Positions 16,648 to 26,403 are shown, counted from the stretch's first letter. The stretch: DNA of 64,000 nucleotides from Bacteroidota bacterium (GCA_016711505.1 JADJSV010000008.1:131035-195034); one strand, 5' to 3'. Notes: a model not told the origin generated them from the sequence alone. A program made the numbers and translations.

Positions 16648-19047
16648 TCAGTTTTTATTTCTTCCTACCCATTTTGACAGAAGAGTTGTGAACGAAATGA
16701 TCGTAACGCTGCTGATAGGCATTAATATGGCAGCAAAGAGTGGACTTAATTCACCTCTGACGGCAAAATAAATTCCGAAAGCATTATATATAAGAGCTAT
16801 TATAAAACTTCCGAATATGATTCGCTTACTTGATCTGGAAACATTGAGGATATTAGACAATGAATTTAATCGCTTTGCATCAATAATTGCATCACATGCC
16901 GGTGAAAAATTATTTACATTATCGGAAACAGAAATTCCAATATCAGCCTGGCTGAGTGCTCCGGCATCATTTAATCCATCGCCGATCATCAAAACATTTT
17001 TCCCAAGTTTTTGCAGGTCCTGAATAAATGCAAGTTTATCAGTTGGGGTTTGTTCAAACAAAATCATGCTTTCCTTACCGCAAAGTTGTTGCAGTTTTTC
17101 TTTTTCTCCTGCGTGATCCCCTGAAATTACAAACAGATCATATTTTTCTTTTCTCAAAGAGGCGATCATGGTATCTACTCCGGAACGGTAAACATTTTTC
17201 AAGGAGAAGTATCCGATATAATTGCCTGAAATAGAAATGTGAACTTCTGTTTCCGCAGAGAGAGAAGGAATTCCTTTAACATAGGTTGAAGAACCAATTT
17301 TGATGTTCTTACCGTCAACTGTTACCTGATATCCTTTACCACTTTGCTCAGAATAGTTTTCAGCCTTGCCTCTTTTCCCGCACTTTGTCTGATCATAGAT
17401 CATTCTGCTCAATGGATGATAAGAATGAAAAGTTGCTGATGAGATCAGATACTTTATTTCTTCAGTCAGATCGCCATTAAATATAATGTCAGACCGATCA
17501 TTTGATGTAAGAGTTCCTGTTTTGTCAAACACGATAGAATCCGCTTTCGCCAGTTTTTCTATTACTGCATAGTTTTTCAGATAAAATTTATTCTTTCCAA
17601 AAATCCGCAGAATATTGCCCAGAGTAAATGGGGATGAGATCGCTAGTGCGCAAGGACAAGCGATAATGAGGACAGCAGTAAAAGCATTCCAACCGATTTC
17701 AGGATGTCCGGCAATGATCCAATATGCGAGTGAAACTAATGCAATTCCCAGTATTACTATTGTAAAATAATGACTGATCTTATTTACCAATTGCTGAAAA
17801 GTAGAATCAGTTTGCTTTTTTACATAAGCATCATTGTTCCAGAGTTGTGTCAGATAACTTTGCTCGACTTGCTTTACAACTTCCATTTCGATAGCTGAAC
17901 CTTTTTGTTTCCCACCGGCATATAGCAGATCGCCTGCTTTTTTATAGACAGCAGCGCTTTCCCCTGTAACAAAACTATAATCAATAGAAGCATCTCCTTT
18001 TATAAGAATTGAATCAGCAGGAATCAGCTCTTCATTTCTGATGATGATACGATCACTTACTTTAATATCAGATACAGGAATTGAAGTTTCTATTCCATTC
18101 CTTTTGGCCATAACGGAAATAGGAAAGAACGATTTGTAATCTCGATCGAATGAAAGAGTGTCATACGTTTTATTCTGAAATTGCCGGCCAAGCAACATAA
18201 AAAATGTAAGTCCGGCCATAGTATCCATATATCCGGCGCCTGTTGCCGAGATAATTTCGTAACTACTTCTTACGAACATAATAAAAATTCCCAGGGCTAT
18301 GGGTACATCAATATTAAGATATTTTTGTTTCAGACTTTGAAATGCAAACCGGAAAAACGGCGCACTGCAATAAAACAAAACAGGAAGTGAAAGCACCAAA
18401 TTCAGATAGTTGAAGACATTTCCATAATGTCTTTCAGCAGAATCTGCGAGAGAAAAATATTCCGGAAAACTGAAAAGCATGATATTTCCAAAACAAAAAC
18501 CTGCGACTCCAATACGGTAAACAGCTGACCGGTCTTTTTTAGTTTTACGGCCTTTCTCCAGATCATCAAGATTGATCTGTGGCTCATAACCAATTGCAGA
18601 AAGCAATTCAACAAGTTTACGGAGCGAGAAAGTACTTTCATTATAATATATGTGAACTTCTTTTCTTAGAAAATCTACTCTTGACCGGAGTATAGAATCA
18701 TTTATCCTCGTCAGATTTTCAAGTAACCAGATACAGCTACTGCAATGCATCTGAGGAATAAAAAACGTGAGCGAAGCTGTATTACCATCTGAAAACTGAA
18801 GTAACTTTTGTTTTACATTGTTATCATCGAGATATGCAAATCGTTTATCATTACCGCTTTTAGCAGGAGATATTCCGGGAGTTTCGTTGAAGTTATAATA
18901 AGTGCACAAGTTGTTCTCATTGAGTATCTCATAAACGAGTTTACAACCTTCACAACAAAATTGCTTTTCATTAACTAAAATAATTTCATCAACACAAAGT
19001 TCACCGCAATGAAAACATTTGACTTCCGTCTCTACCAATTTTTGCAT
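16648..19047 (-). CDS. ccoI: CcoI/FixI-type copper-exporting P-type ATPase
   Basis: 799-residue P1B ATPase that moves copper out of the cytosol for CuB loading of cbb3 oxidase. Order: N-terminal Cys-rich metal-binding segment (Cys-Phe-His-Cys-Gly-Glu-Leu-Cys and Phe-Cys-Cys-Glu-Gly-Cys), an HMA domain with Cys-Ser-Ser-Cys (about residue 100), membrane helices, the transport motif Cys-Pro-Cys-Ala-Leu, the phosphorylation motif Asp-Lys-Thr-Gly-Thr-Leu-Thr, and Gly-Asp-Gly-Leu-Asn-Asp-Ala in the hinge. The extended Cys-rich N-terminus plus neighbouring ccoS mark it as CcoI rather than CopA. Separated from ccoS by 241 bp holding a promoter. Confidence 0.93.
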   Translation of the reverse strand: MQKLVETEVKCFHCGELCVDEIILVNEKQFCCEGCKLVYEILNENNLCTYYNFNETPGISPAKSGNDKRFAYLDDNNVKQKLLQFSDGNTASLTFFIPQMHCSSCIWLLENLTRINDSILRSRVDFLRKEVHIYYNESTFSLRKLVELLSAIGYEPQINLDDLEKGRKTKKDRSAVYRIGVAGFCFGNIMLFSFPEYFSLADSAERHYGNVFNYLNLVLSLPVLFYCSAPFFRFAFQSLKQKYLNIDVPIALGIFIMFVRSSYEIISATGAGYMDTMAGLTFFMLLGRQFQNKTYDTLSFDRDYKSFFPISVMAKRNGIETSIPVSDIKVSDRIIIRNEELIPADSILIKGDASIDYSFVTGESAAVYKKAGDLLYAGGKQKGSAIEMEVVKQVEQSYLTQLWNNDAYVKKQTDSTFQQLVNKISHYFTIVILGIALVSLAYWIIAGHPEIGWNAFTAVLIIACPCALAISSPFTLGNILRIFGKNKFYLKNYAVIEKLAKADSIVFDKTGTLTSNDRSDIIFNGDLTEEIKYLISSATFHSYHPLSRMIYDQTKCGKRGKAENYSEQSGKGYQVTVDGKNIKIGSSTYVKGIPSLSAETEVHISISGNYIGYFSLKNVYRSGVDTMIASLRKEKYDLFVISGDHAGEKEKLQQLCGKESMILFEQTPTDKLAFIQDLQKLGKNVLMIGDGLNDAGALSQADIGISVSDNVNNFSPACDAIIDAKRLNSLSNILNVSRSSKRIIFGSFIIALIYNAFGIYFAVRGELSPLFAAILMPISSVTIISFTTLLSKWVGRNKN

Positions 19048-19117
19048 GACATATCGTTATGAAACAAAAGTCATGTTTTAGGCGTCTTTTTCGAATGAGG
19101 ATGGTCAGGTGAGGGAG

Positions 19118-19131
19118 GTGATTTAAGTCAG
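19118..19131 (-). promoter_or_regulatory. Candidate FNR-like box upstream of ccoI
   Basis: Minus-strand CTGAC-TTAA-ATCAC keeps the TGA...TCA core with correct six-base separation and matches 7 of 10 FNR-box positions. It is 71 bp before the ccoI ATG. A GACTTTTG at 19065-19072 (7 of 8 to TAnnTTTG) is 56 bp away centre to centre, which would put the box near -63, a class I position. Weaker than the other two boxes. Confidence 0.4.
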
Positions 19132-19155
19132 GGATTTTTAAATAATAATGAATAA

Positions 19156-20253
19156 TTAAAAAGCTTCTTTGAGAATAACATAAACCCCACTCTTCCCTTC
19201 CCCGATTCCATAATCGATCCGGAGGTTTAGTTTTTCTTTTTCTTGGACCATTAAGCGTAATCCTCCGCCGTATGAAAAATGCATTCTGTCCCAGCGGAGA
19301 TCATCAAAGCTATTTGATACTTGTCCGCTTCCTGCGAAAGCTACTACTCCAATTCTCCAGAAAAGATATTGTCTGATTTCAGCCTGTGTGGTAAACATAT
19401 TTTTGTCAGCGTACCGACCTTTGTAAAAGCCGCGCATCATTTCAGAGCCTCCAAGCATTGATAAGTTTCGAATGGGAACTTCACCGGCATTTACTTTACC
19501 ATACAATTGAACGGCGAGAACGCGATTAACTCCGATACGATAGAATTTTTTTAGTTCGAGAGAGTAATATGTGAAGTTGAAATCACTGCTAAATTTTTTA
19601 TCGAATCTTGTCAGATTAAATTCAATAAATCCACCTTTACTGGGAGAGTAAGCATTGTTTCGCGAATCAAGTGTAATTAAAAAACCAAGTCCTGAGGCTT
19701 TGCCACCATATCGTCCTACGATCGCTTGTGTATCAAACACACCATTTGAAGTATAAGTAAAATCGCTTACACTTTGAAATTCTGCATTTCCCCCGATATA
19801 CAATTTCTTGTATAGCCTTGCCAGAAATTGCGGATTGAAATAAAATTGCTTGATGCTATATTTTTCTTCAGCACCGGTTCTAGTATCATTTCCGATTCCC
19901 CAGAATTTATCAGGATAGTAACTGTATGAACTTTGCCACCTGAAAATATAATCCTCCTTTGGAAAATAAATTGTAGAACCAATTACAACGACTAATTGCT
20001 TTTTCAATGTATACAATGAAATCAGATTCACATCAGAAGTTCTAATGTCTTTATCATCCAGTTTTGCCTTAAAAAAATATGCTGAAGCTAAACCAAATCC
20101 CCAGCTGGTTTCCGGCGAACGTAATACAAATGGGAATGCAAGAAACTTTGAATTCTGACCCTTAGCCAGTGTATCATCGGGAATTGCTTCGCCCGCCTTT
20201 AAATTAAAAGCGCAAATAGTTGATAATATGATTGTTACGAGAATATTCCGCAT
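19156..20253 (-). CDS. Omp85/BamA-type outer-membrane barrel without POTRA domains
   Basis: 365 residues with a signal peptide (cleavage near Leu-Lys-Ala-Gly, residue 20). The rest resembles the C-terminal 16-strand 'surface antigen' barrel of the Omp85 superfamily: Gly-Phe-Leu-Ile-Thr-Leu-Asp-Ser-Arg-Asn-Asn-Ala-Tyr-Ser-Pro, then Leu-Gly-Gly-Ser-Glu-Met-Met-Arg-Gly-Phe-Tyr-Lys-Gly-Arg (the loop-6 Arg-Gly-Phe signature) and a strand-rich end with a terminal Phe. Too short for POTRA repeats, so it is not BamA or TamA itself. Cargo or function unknown. Confidence 0.78.
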   Translation of the reverse strand: MRNILVTIILSTICAFNLKAGEAIPDDTLAKGQNSKFLAFPFVLRSPETSWGFGLASAYFFKAKLDDKDIRTSDVNLISLYTLKKQLVVVIGSTIYFPKEDYIFRWQSSYSYYPDKFWGIGNDTRTGAEEKYSIKQFYFNPQFLARLYKKLYIGGNAEFQSVSDFTYTSNGVFDTQAIVGRYGGKASGLGFLITLDSRNNAYSPSKGGFIEFNLTRFDKKFSSDFNFTYYSLELKKFYRIGVNRVLAVQLYGKVNAGEVPIRNLSMLGGSEMMRGFYKGRYADKNMFTTQAEIRQYLFWRIGVVAFAGSGQVSNSFDDLRWDRMHFSYGGGLRLMVQEKEKLNLRIDYGIGEGKSGVYVILKEAF

Positions 20254-20322
20254 AAGGGATGCGCAATATACAAAATACAGAATTTCAAGGAAATAGATGA
20301 GCCGTAATGTCTTATTCCTTCA

Positions 20323-21678
20323 CTAAACGGTAGTACTGAAAATAACTGTATCCGGTTGTTTACGCAAGAGAAGCAGGTCGAAAGACATGCAGATATTTCT
20401 CAAAAATGCTCTTCCTTTATCCGTTACTTTTAAATGAAATGGGGTAAGCAAAATGAATTCATCCTTTTCAAGTTCCATGAGTGAATTTCTGACAAGATCA
20501 AGTTCTGCAAACTGCATTGCAACATCTGACCAATCAGTTTCGAAGTTACACATGATATTCAAAATATGTTTTCTGATGATCAGATCTTCCTGTGATAAAA
20601 GATGACCTTTGAAAATTGGGAAACGATCTTTGTCAAGCAACTCATAATATGATTCAATCGTTTTCACATTTTGAGCGAAAGCTGTCCATGAATCACTGAT
20701 TGAAGAAACACCCAGACCAATCATTAGTTGATTTCTTCCTGAAGAAGTATAGCCCATAAAATTTCTATGCAAGTTACCTTCGAGCATTGATGTGTATAAT
20801 GAATCTGTTTCAAGTGCGAAATGATCCATTCCTATTTCTTTATACCCGTTTTCTTCGAGGAGTTGTCGACCAGTTTCATAAAGTATACTTTTCTCCAATC
20901 CTACGGGCAGATCTTTTTCTGTAAAACTTCTTTGTCCGGGTTTTATCCATGGCACATGAGCATAGCTATAAAATGCAATACGGTCGGGGTTCAATAATTT
21001 TACTTTTTCTATTGTATCAATAACACTTTCTTTGTTTTGTTTTGGTAAACCATAGATCAGATCATAATTAACAGAAGTGTATCCTATTTCTTTAGCTTTC
21101 GCCGTGATTTCTTTTACTTTCTCAAAGGATTGTTTCCGGTTGATCACTCTTTGTACTTCCGGATCAAAATCCTGAATACCGAAAGAGACTCTTTGGAATC
21201 CCCAGTCGTATAATAACTTTAAATGTTCTTCATCGGTATTATTCGGATGTGCTTCAAAGCTGCATTCGATATCCGGATCTCTTTCCGCTAAAGAAAAGAT
21301 ACCATTAAGCAATCGACCCAGATTTTCCGGAGAAAAAAATGTTGGTGTACCACCTCCAAGATGAATCTCTTTGATAAGTGGAATTTTTTCCATCTTATCA
21401 ACATACATTTTCCATTCTTTAAGTAAAGCTGAAATATATGGAGTTTCGACGGCGTGATTAACTGTTATCCTTGTATTACATCCACAATATGTACACAGAC
21501 TTTCACAAAATGGCAAATGAATATAGATGCTCATAGAGCGATCCGTTTCCATTTGTTTATTTATGCAAGCCAGCCATTGTTCTTCTGTTGGCGAATTGCT
21601 CCAAAAAGGAACAGTTGGATAACTGGTATATCTTGGTCCGGCAACATTATATTTCCTGATGAGTTCTGATTCCGGCAT
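20323..21678 (-). CDS. hemN: Oxygen-independent coproporphyrinogen III oxidase
   Basis: 451-residue radical-SAM enzyme that oxidatively decarboxylates coproporphyrinogen III to protoporphyrinogen IX without O2. Residues 58-67 read Cys-Glu-Ser-Leu-Cys-Thr-Tyr-Cys-Gly-Cys, the HemN-specific CxxxCxxCxC cluster; Gly-Gly-Gly-Thr-Pro-Thr-Phe and the N-terminal Tyr-Thr-Ser-Tyr-Pro-Thr follow family pattern, and the C-terminal HemN domain is complete. Supplies heme for the cbb3 oxidase under low oxygen. Lies 48 bp downstream of the UspA gene and probably shares its FNR-like promoter. Confidence 0.95.
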   Translation of the reverse strand: MPESELIRKYNVAGPRYTSYPTVPFWSNSPTEEQWLACINKQMETDRSMSIYIHLPFCESLCTYCGCNTRITVNHAVETPYISALLKEWKMYVDKMEKIPLIKEIHLGGGTPTFFSPENLGRLLNGIFSLAERDPDIECSFEAHPNNTDEEHLKLLYDWGFQRVSFGIQDFDPEVQRVINRKQSFEKVKEITAKAKEIGYTSVNYDLIYGLPKQNKESVIDTIEKVKLLNPDRIAFYSYAHVPWIKPGQRSFTEKDLPVGLEKSILYETGRQLLEENGYKEIGMDHFALETDSLYTSMLEGNLHRNFMGYTSSGRNQLMIGLGVSSISDSWTAFAQNVKTIESYYELLDKDRFPIFKGHLLSQEDLIIRKHILNIMCNFETDWSDVAMQFAELDLVRNSLMELEKDEFILLTPFHLKVTDKGRAFLRNICMSFDLLLLRKQPDTVIFSTTV

Positions 21679-21726
21679 TTAGTATTATGATTGAAGCAAG
21701 GTTAGGACAATTATTAAATTCAGAAC

Positions 21727-22602
21727 TTAAAATAAAGGAGTTCCTGAATGAACTGCAGTATGAAAGACGAGCAAAGGCACGTATGAATGGTGATGTAATT
21801 TATTGGTCAGACTTTTTGAGGTGACAAAATCAAAGAAATTTCTTTTTCGCTTAGCAATTGCAAGCCATTCAATCTTGTTTCCTACAATAAAACTTTCAAT
21901 TGTATCTTCAACATCATCTCCCTTAAGAAGATGAAACTTTATATTATCATAATTAATATTTGCAGTTACTTGTCCTCTGAAATATGTTAGCAGTTCATCC
22001 TGACTTTTCATATCAGCGGTAGAATCAACATGAATAAGGTGGATCTCAGTCCTGAGTGGCTTAAGCATTTCTGTCAGAAGAAAGAGAGGTTGCAATTCAT
22101 GATCATCGAAGTTAGTTGCAAAAACAACTTTTCCCGGAAAAGTATTTGGAGCATTTAAAGGAACTGTCAGAACCGGACATGGGCAATTTGCAATTACAGA
22201 TCTTGTGACACTTCCAAAAACCACTTCAATTACTCCCGATGTACCATCCGAACCCATGATAACGAGGTCGATTCCATCCTCCTTACATTTGAGATTGATC
22301 TCATTAGCCGGAACACCGATTGCCAAGCTGATTGAAACGTTTAATTTATGGTCAATATTCAGTAATTCAGCCTTTGCTTTTTCCAATTGAACGATAGCAT
22401 CCTTCTGAAGGGCAGAAACATCAGTAGTGAAAACCATGTCACCGCTGGTAACCACAGGTACTCCAACAGTGTGAAATAATACAATTTCCGAATTGAGTTT
22501 CAAAGCCAATGAAGCTGCATATCTCATTGCATGAAGTGAAGTTTCAGAGAAGTCAAGAGGCACTAAAATCTTCTTTAACTGGGTTGAAATAGGAAGGGTC
22601 AT
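21727..22602 (-). CDS. Tandem universal stress protein (UspA x2)
   Basis: 291 residues containing two Usp folds in series. The first (about 10-145) has Leu-Val-Pro-Leu-Asp-Phe-Ser-Glu-Thr and the ATP-binding-type Gly-Ser-Asp-Gly-Thr-Ser-Gly...Gly-Ser-Val-Thr-Arg motif; the second (about 155-280) is degenerate, lacking a clear Gly-x2-Gly-x9-Gly-Ser. I took the ATG at 22602 rather than an adjacent TTG. UspA proteins next to hemN/cco genes are common in anaerobic or microaerobic regulons. Probably co-transcribed with hemN. Confidence 0.88.
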   Translation of the reverse strand: MTLPISTQLKKILVPLDFSETSLHAMRYAASLALKLNSEIVLFHTVGVPVVTSGDMVFTTDVSALQKDAIVQLEKAKAELLNIDHKLNVSISLAIGVPANEINLKCKEDGIDLVIMGSDGTSGVIEVVFGSVTRSVIANCPCPVLTVPLNAPNTFPGKVVFATNFDDHELQPLFLLTEMLKPLRTEIHLIHVDSTADMKSQDELLTYFRGQVTANINYDNIKFHLLKGDDVEDTIESFIVGNKIEWLAIAKRKRNFFDFVTSKSLTNKLHHHSYVPLLVFHTAVHSGTPLF

Positions 22603-22623
22603 CAATTTATTCTATTAGAAAGA

Positions 22624-22667
22624 CGAAATTACTTCTGCTTATTGCTACATTACATGATATTCATCAT
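22624..22667 (-). promoter_or_regulatory. Putative FNR-regulated promoter of usp-hemN
   Basis: ATGAT-ATTC-ATCAT (22654-22667) is a perfect inverted repeat in its half sites and matches 8 of 10 FNR-box positions. Minus-strand TAATTTCG (22624-22631) matches TAnnTTTG at 7 of 8. Centre-to-centre distance is 33 bp, identical to the ccoS promoter, putting the box near -41. The palindrome lies in the divergent spacer shared with the histidine-kinase gene at 22757, so it could also control that operon. Confidence 0.6.
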
Positions 22668-22756
22668 ATTTGTATAGGATTCATAGCATGTTAATTCAGC
22701 GAACTGAAAATTAGATTTGGGGTCTTAATTTGTAGTTAATATTTGAGAATCAGTAA

Positions 22757-24657
22757 ATGAAAGAAAAGAAAATTCAGATAATAGGCATTATTGCCAGTGT
22801 GGCATTGTTTGGATTATCTCTGATCACTCCTTCACAGTACCATATTGAATTTGTCTATTCACTGATTGTTTTATTGACGATCTGGTCACCCGGCAACAGA
22901 AGTACTTTTGATGTAAGTGTGATCATGAGTGTTTTGATCATGCTTGGTTATTTTCTGAATAACAATCTGGAATATTCTTTTGAAAGCCTACCATTTTTCA
23001 TTTTACCGATTCTGTTTATCTGGGCGTTTACATATGCAATTATCAAATACAAACAATCTCAGGAAAATTTAATAAAGAGTACCGAGAATTTAAATGCAAT
23101 GTTCAATCATGCTACTGAAGGAATAATTATCAGTAATGTCAAAGGCGAGATAGTAATGGCGAATCCGCGTGCCTGCGAGCAATTCGGATATGAAAGAGGT
23201 AAACTTCAGGGAATGGTAATTGAAGATCTGATTCCCAAAAAATTTGTTCATAAACATTCTGATCACAGGAAGGGATATTATAAGGAACTTCATAACCGGT
23301 CAATGGGTCAAGGAATGAATTTGTTTGCAAAGAAAAAAGATGGCGATGAGTTTCCTGTAGAGATCAGTTTAAGTTCATTCAGAAATAAAAATGAATTATT
23401 CGTAATCAGTTTTATTATTGATATTACTGAAAGAAAGAAGCAGGACGACCAGATCAACAAAGCTCAGGAAGAATTAGAGCAAAGAGTTCTTGACAGAACA
23501 AAAGAACTTGAATCGGCAAATAATTCACTGGAAAAGTAAATAAGAATCTTCATGAAGAAATGTTCGAACGCCGGAAGATCGAGGAAGCTTTGCGGGACAG
23601 TGAAAGATTGTATAGCACCATTGCCAGAAATTTTCCTGATGGAATAATTTGTGTAACAAACAGAGAATTCAATATTGTTTTCATCGATGGAAAAGAACTC
23701 GACAATCTCGGTTTGAAAAGAGATACACTGAAAGGAAAAAAAACAAGTTCGCTGGATGTATTTAATTTCACGGATGTCGATAAAGCAAAACTCTTAAACG
23801 TATTCAATTGGGAAAGCACACACATCGATGTAAGTCTTAATGATGAACATTATGTGATCAACGCTGTCCCCCTACCCGACGCAAAAGGATTTATCAAAGA
23901 GATCTTGCTTGTTCTTCAAAACGTAACGGAAGTAAAGAAAGCAGAAAAAGAAATTCTTATTTCACTTGAAAAAGAAAGAGAGTTGAATGAAATGAAATCG
24001 AAATTCGTTTCTATTGCTTCGCATGAATTCCGGACTCCTTTGAGTACAATTTTAACATCCGTATCACTTATTGGCAAGTATGATGACAATTCCTTACTGG
24101 ACAAAAGAAAAAAACATATTGAGCGTATCAAAGGTTCGGTAAAAAATCTGACTGATATCTTAAACGACTTTCTATCTCTTGAAAAGCTTGAAGCAGGAAA
24201 AGTAGAAATAAGGTATGAAACTTTAAACTTTAAACAATTCTGCGAGGATATTACAGAAGAAATGCAATCTGTTTCAAAACCTGATCAGCATATAATTTTG
24301 AGCTATACGGGAGAAACCGAAGCAGTAGTTGACAAAACACTGATGCGTCATATTCTGATCAACCTGATCAACAATGCGATTAAATATTCACCTGAGAACT
24401 CTAAAATTGACTTTCAAGTTATAAATGATTCTGAGATCAGCATTACAATAATTGATTACGGAATTGGCATTCCCAAAGACGATCAACAACATTTGTTTGA
24501 ACGATTTTTCAGGGCTGCCAATGTTACTGCAATACAAGGAACGGGATTGGGTCTGAATATTGTTCAACGTTATGTAAATAAACTAAACGGAAATATTTCA
24601 CTGAAGAGTTCAGAAAACGAAGGAACTACTTTTAAAATAACACTACCAAACAAATGA
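22757..24657 (+). pseudogene. PAS-PAS sensor histidine kinase interrupted by a frameshift
   Basis: Two reading frames (22757-23539 and 23560-24657) form one kinase of about 633 residues if one A is restored in the A-run at 23532-23535; the joined frame reads Leu-Glu-Lys-Val-Asn-Lys-Asn-Leu-His-Glu-Glu-Met across the break. Order: about four membrane helices (residues 8-95), a PAS domain (about 105-225), a coiled linker, a second PAS, HisKA with Ile-Ala-Ser-His-Glu-Phe-Arg-Thr-Pro, and HATPase_c with Asn-Leu-Ile-Asn-Asn-Ala and Gly-Thr-Gly-Leu-Gly-Leu. Overlaps the Crp-type response regulator by 4 bp. The indel may be sequencing error or inactivation. Confidence 0.8.
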
Positions 24658-25718
24658 ATACTGACAAAAAAATTCTTCTGATTGAAGACAATCAGGAAAT
24701 GCGGGAAAACACCGCTGAGATCCTTGAACTGGCAAACTATAAAGTTTCAACAGCCGCTAACGGCAAAGCAGGTGTAGAAGCTGCTTTGAAAGAAATTCCG
24801 GATCTGATCGTCTGCGACATTATGATGCCGGACCTTGATGGATACGGAGTTCTTTATCTATTAGGAAAAAATGCATCCACTGCGGGAATTCCATTTATAT
24901 TTCTTACAGCTAAGGCAGAAAAATCTGACTTGCGAAAAGGTATGAGTATGGGTGCTGACGATTACATTACAAAACCATTTGAAGAAATGGAATTGCTGAA
25001 TGCAGTTGACACAAGATTAAAAAAGAATGCTCTTTTCAAAAAAGAGTTCAGTAAAAATGTTGAAGGGCTCGACGAATTCCTTGCGGCTGCGAAAGGTTTG
25101 GGAGAATTAGAAAAACTTTCGAAAGACAGAAAAGTGCTTCACTTCCGTAAGAAAGAAATGGTTTACATGGACGGTGATGAACCAAATGGAATTGTTTTCA
25201 TCAACAAAGGAAAGCTCAAGACATTTAAGACTCATGAAGACGGTAAAGAGCTGATCACAGGAATTCATCAGCAAGGTGAGTTTATTGGTTATTCTGATCT
25301 CATCGAGAATGCAGAATACAAAGAGTCTGCTGAAACGCTGGAAGAATGTGAGATCTCAATTATTCCCCGGACAGACTTTTTTGCATTATTATATAGTAAC
25401 AGAGATGTTGCAGCCAAATTCATTCGTATGCTTTCAAACAATTTACAGGAAACTGAAGAACGTCTGATCAATCTTGCTTACAATTCTGTTCGCAAAAGAG
25501 TAGCCGATGCTTTGCTTGTTTTGCAGGAACGTTATCAGAAAAATGGAGAGAAAACACCATTCTCTGTAAGTCGCGAAGATCTTGCGAGCATTGTTGGTAC
25601 AGCCACAGAATCAGTGATCAGGACCTTGTCAGATTTCAAAGAAGAGAAATTAATAGATATCAGAGAAAAGCAGATCTATATCCTGAATTTTGAAAAGTTG
25701 AGTAAACTAAAAAATTAA
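24654..25718 (+). CDS. Response regulator fused to a Crp/Fnr transcription factor
   Basis: 354 residues. Receiver domain 1-125 with Glu11-Asp12, phosphoacceptor Asp55 (Cys-Asp-Ile-Met-Met-Pro-Asp) and Thr-Lys-Pro-Phe. A cyclic-nucleotide-binding-like beta roll follows (about 145-255: Gly-Ile-Val-Phe-Ile-Asn-Lys-Gly-Lys-Leu-Lys, Gly-Glu-Phe-Ile-Gly), then a dimerisation helix and Crp-type HTH (about 285-345) whose recognition helix Thr-Ala-Thr-Glu-Ser-Val-Ile-Arg retains the Glu and Arg (four apart) that contact TGA half-sites in CRP/FNR. No N-terminal FNR cysteine set for an FeS cluster is visible. Co-encoded with the PAS kinase; likely regulates the nearby FNR-like boxes by phosphorylation. 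Confidence 0.9.
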   Translation: MNTDKKILLIEDNQEMRENTAEILELANYKVSTAANGKAGVEAALKEIPDLIVCDIMMPDLDGYGVLYLLGKNASTAGIPFIFLTAKAEKSDLRKGMSMGADDYITKPFEEMELLNAVDTRLKKNALFKKEFSKNVEGLDEFLAAAKGLGELEKLSKDRKVLHFRKKEMVYMDGDEPNGIVFINKGKLKTFKTHEDGKELITGIHQQGEFIGYSDLIENAEYKESAETLEECEISIIPRTDFFALLYSNRDVAAKFIRMLSNNLQETEERLINLAYNSVRKRVADALLVLQERYQKNGEKTPFSVSREDLASIVGTATESVIRTLSDFKEEKLIDIREKQIYILNFEKLSKLKN

Positions 25719-25734
25719 GTCTATCTTAGAATCC

Positions 25735-26081
25735 ATGGAAGAGAACAAAAATATTGAAGATCTTTTTGCAGATTCGAAAGAATATCTGGAAACAAGGATT
25801 GAGCTTGCGAAATTGCAAGCTGTTGAAAAAAGCAGTGAGATAGCAGGTTCTGCAGTTACGGGACTATTGCTCCTACTTTTTTCACCATGGTATTTTTGTT
25901 TGGCAGTGTTGCTTTGGCATTTTATCTTTCAGAAAAAACCGGACATTATTCAACAGGATTTTTAACAGTAGCCGGAATATATCTTACGATAGGGTTAATA
26001 GTTTATCTGGCCCGGGAGAGTTGGATAAAAAAACCTATTTCAAATGCCATAATCCATAAAATGTTAAAAGAAGATGAGTAA
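25735..26081 (+). pseudogene. Holin-like (Phage_holin_3_6/DUF1469) membrane protein, frameshifted
   Basis: Residues from two frames (25735 to about 25880, then about 25883-26081) join into one about 115-residue protein if a T is added to the T6 run at 25877-25882. The N-terminal amphipathic helix has Tyr-Leu-Glu-Thr-Arg-Ile-Glu-Leu-Ala-Lys-Leu-Gln, typical of this family, then two membrane helices and a short basic tail. Despite the family name these are chromosomal membrane proteins, not lysis genes; role unknown. Overlaps the next gene by 8 bp. Confidence 0.65.
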
Positions 26082-26403
26082 GATAGAGAACTCAAATCAG
26101 CTGAGAAAAGAAATTTTGCGTCTTCAGGTAGAGCTGGATAAGAAGGAAGAAAATTTGAAAGCAAAATTCAAAGAAGTGCGTGATGATTTTAAACCTGAAA
26201 ATATAGCAATCAGGGCTCTTTCCAATGTTACAGGAATAAACTTTGTGAAAGGTGATTTTCTGAAAAGTGGGATAATGGCCACAATATCCATAATCGTGCA
26301 CCGTTTGATAACCAAGCAGGAATCTGTTCTGGAGAAAAAAATATTTTCATGGGCTGAAAATTTTATTGATCGGCTAAAGGATTTTAAATCTAAGAAAGAA
26401 TAA
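26074..26403 (+). CDS. Conserved-type hypothetical, coiled-coil plus hydrophobic segment
   Basis: 109 residues: a strongly charged N-terminal coiled coil (about 8-45), a central moderately hydrophobic stretch (about 64-80, Gly-Ile-Met-Ala-Thr-Ile-Ser-Ile-Ile-Val) and a charged end. No family recognised. Overlap with the holin-like gene suggests they act together at the membrane. Confidence 0.6.
   Translation: MSKIENSNQLRKEILRLQVELDKKEENLKAKFKEVRDDFKPENIAIRALSNVTGINFVKGDFLKSGIMATISIIVHRLITKQESVLEKKIFSWAENFIDRLKDFKSKKE

Noticed and set aside
25735..26081. Holin-like gene as sign of a prophage
   Set aside because: No other phage genes nearby; the family is common as chromosomal membrane protein in Bacteroidota.
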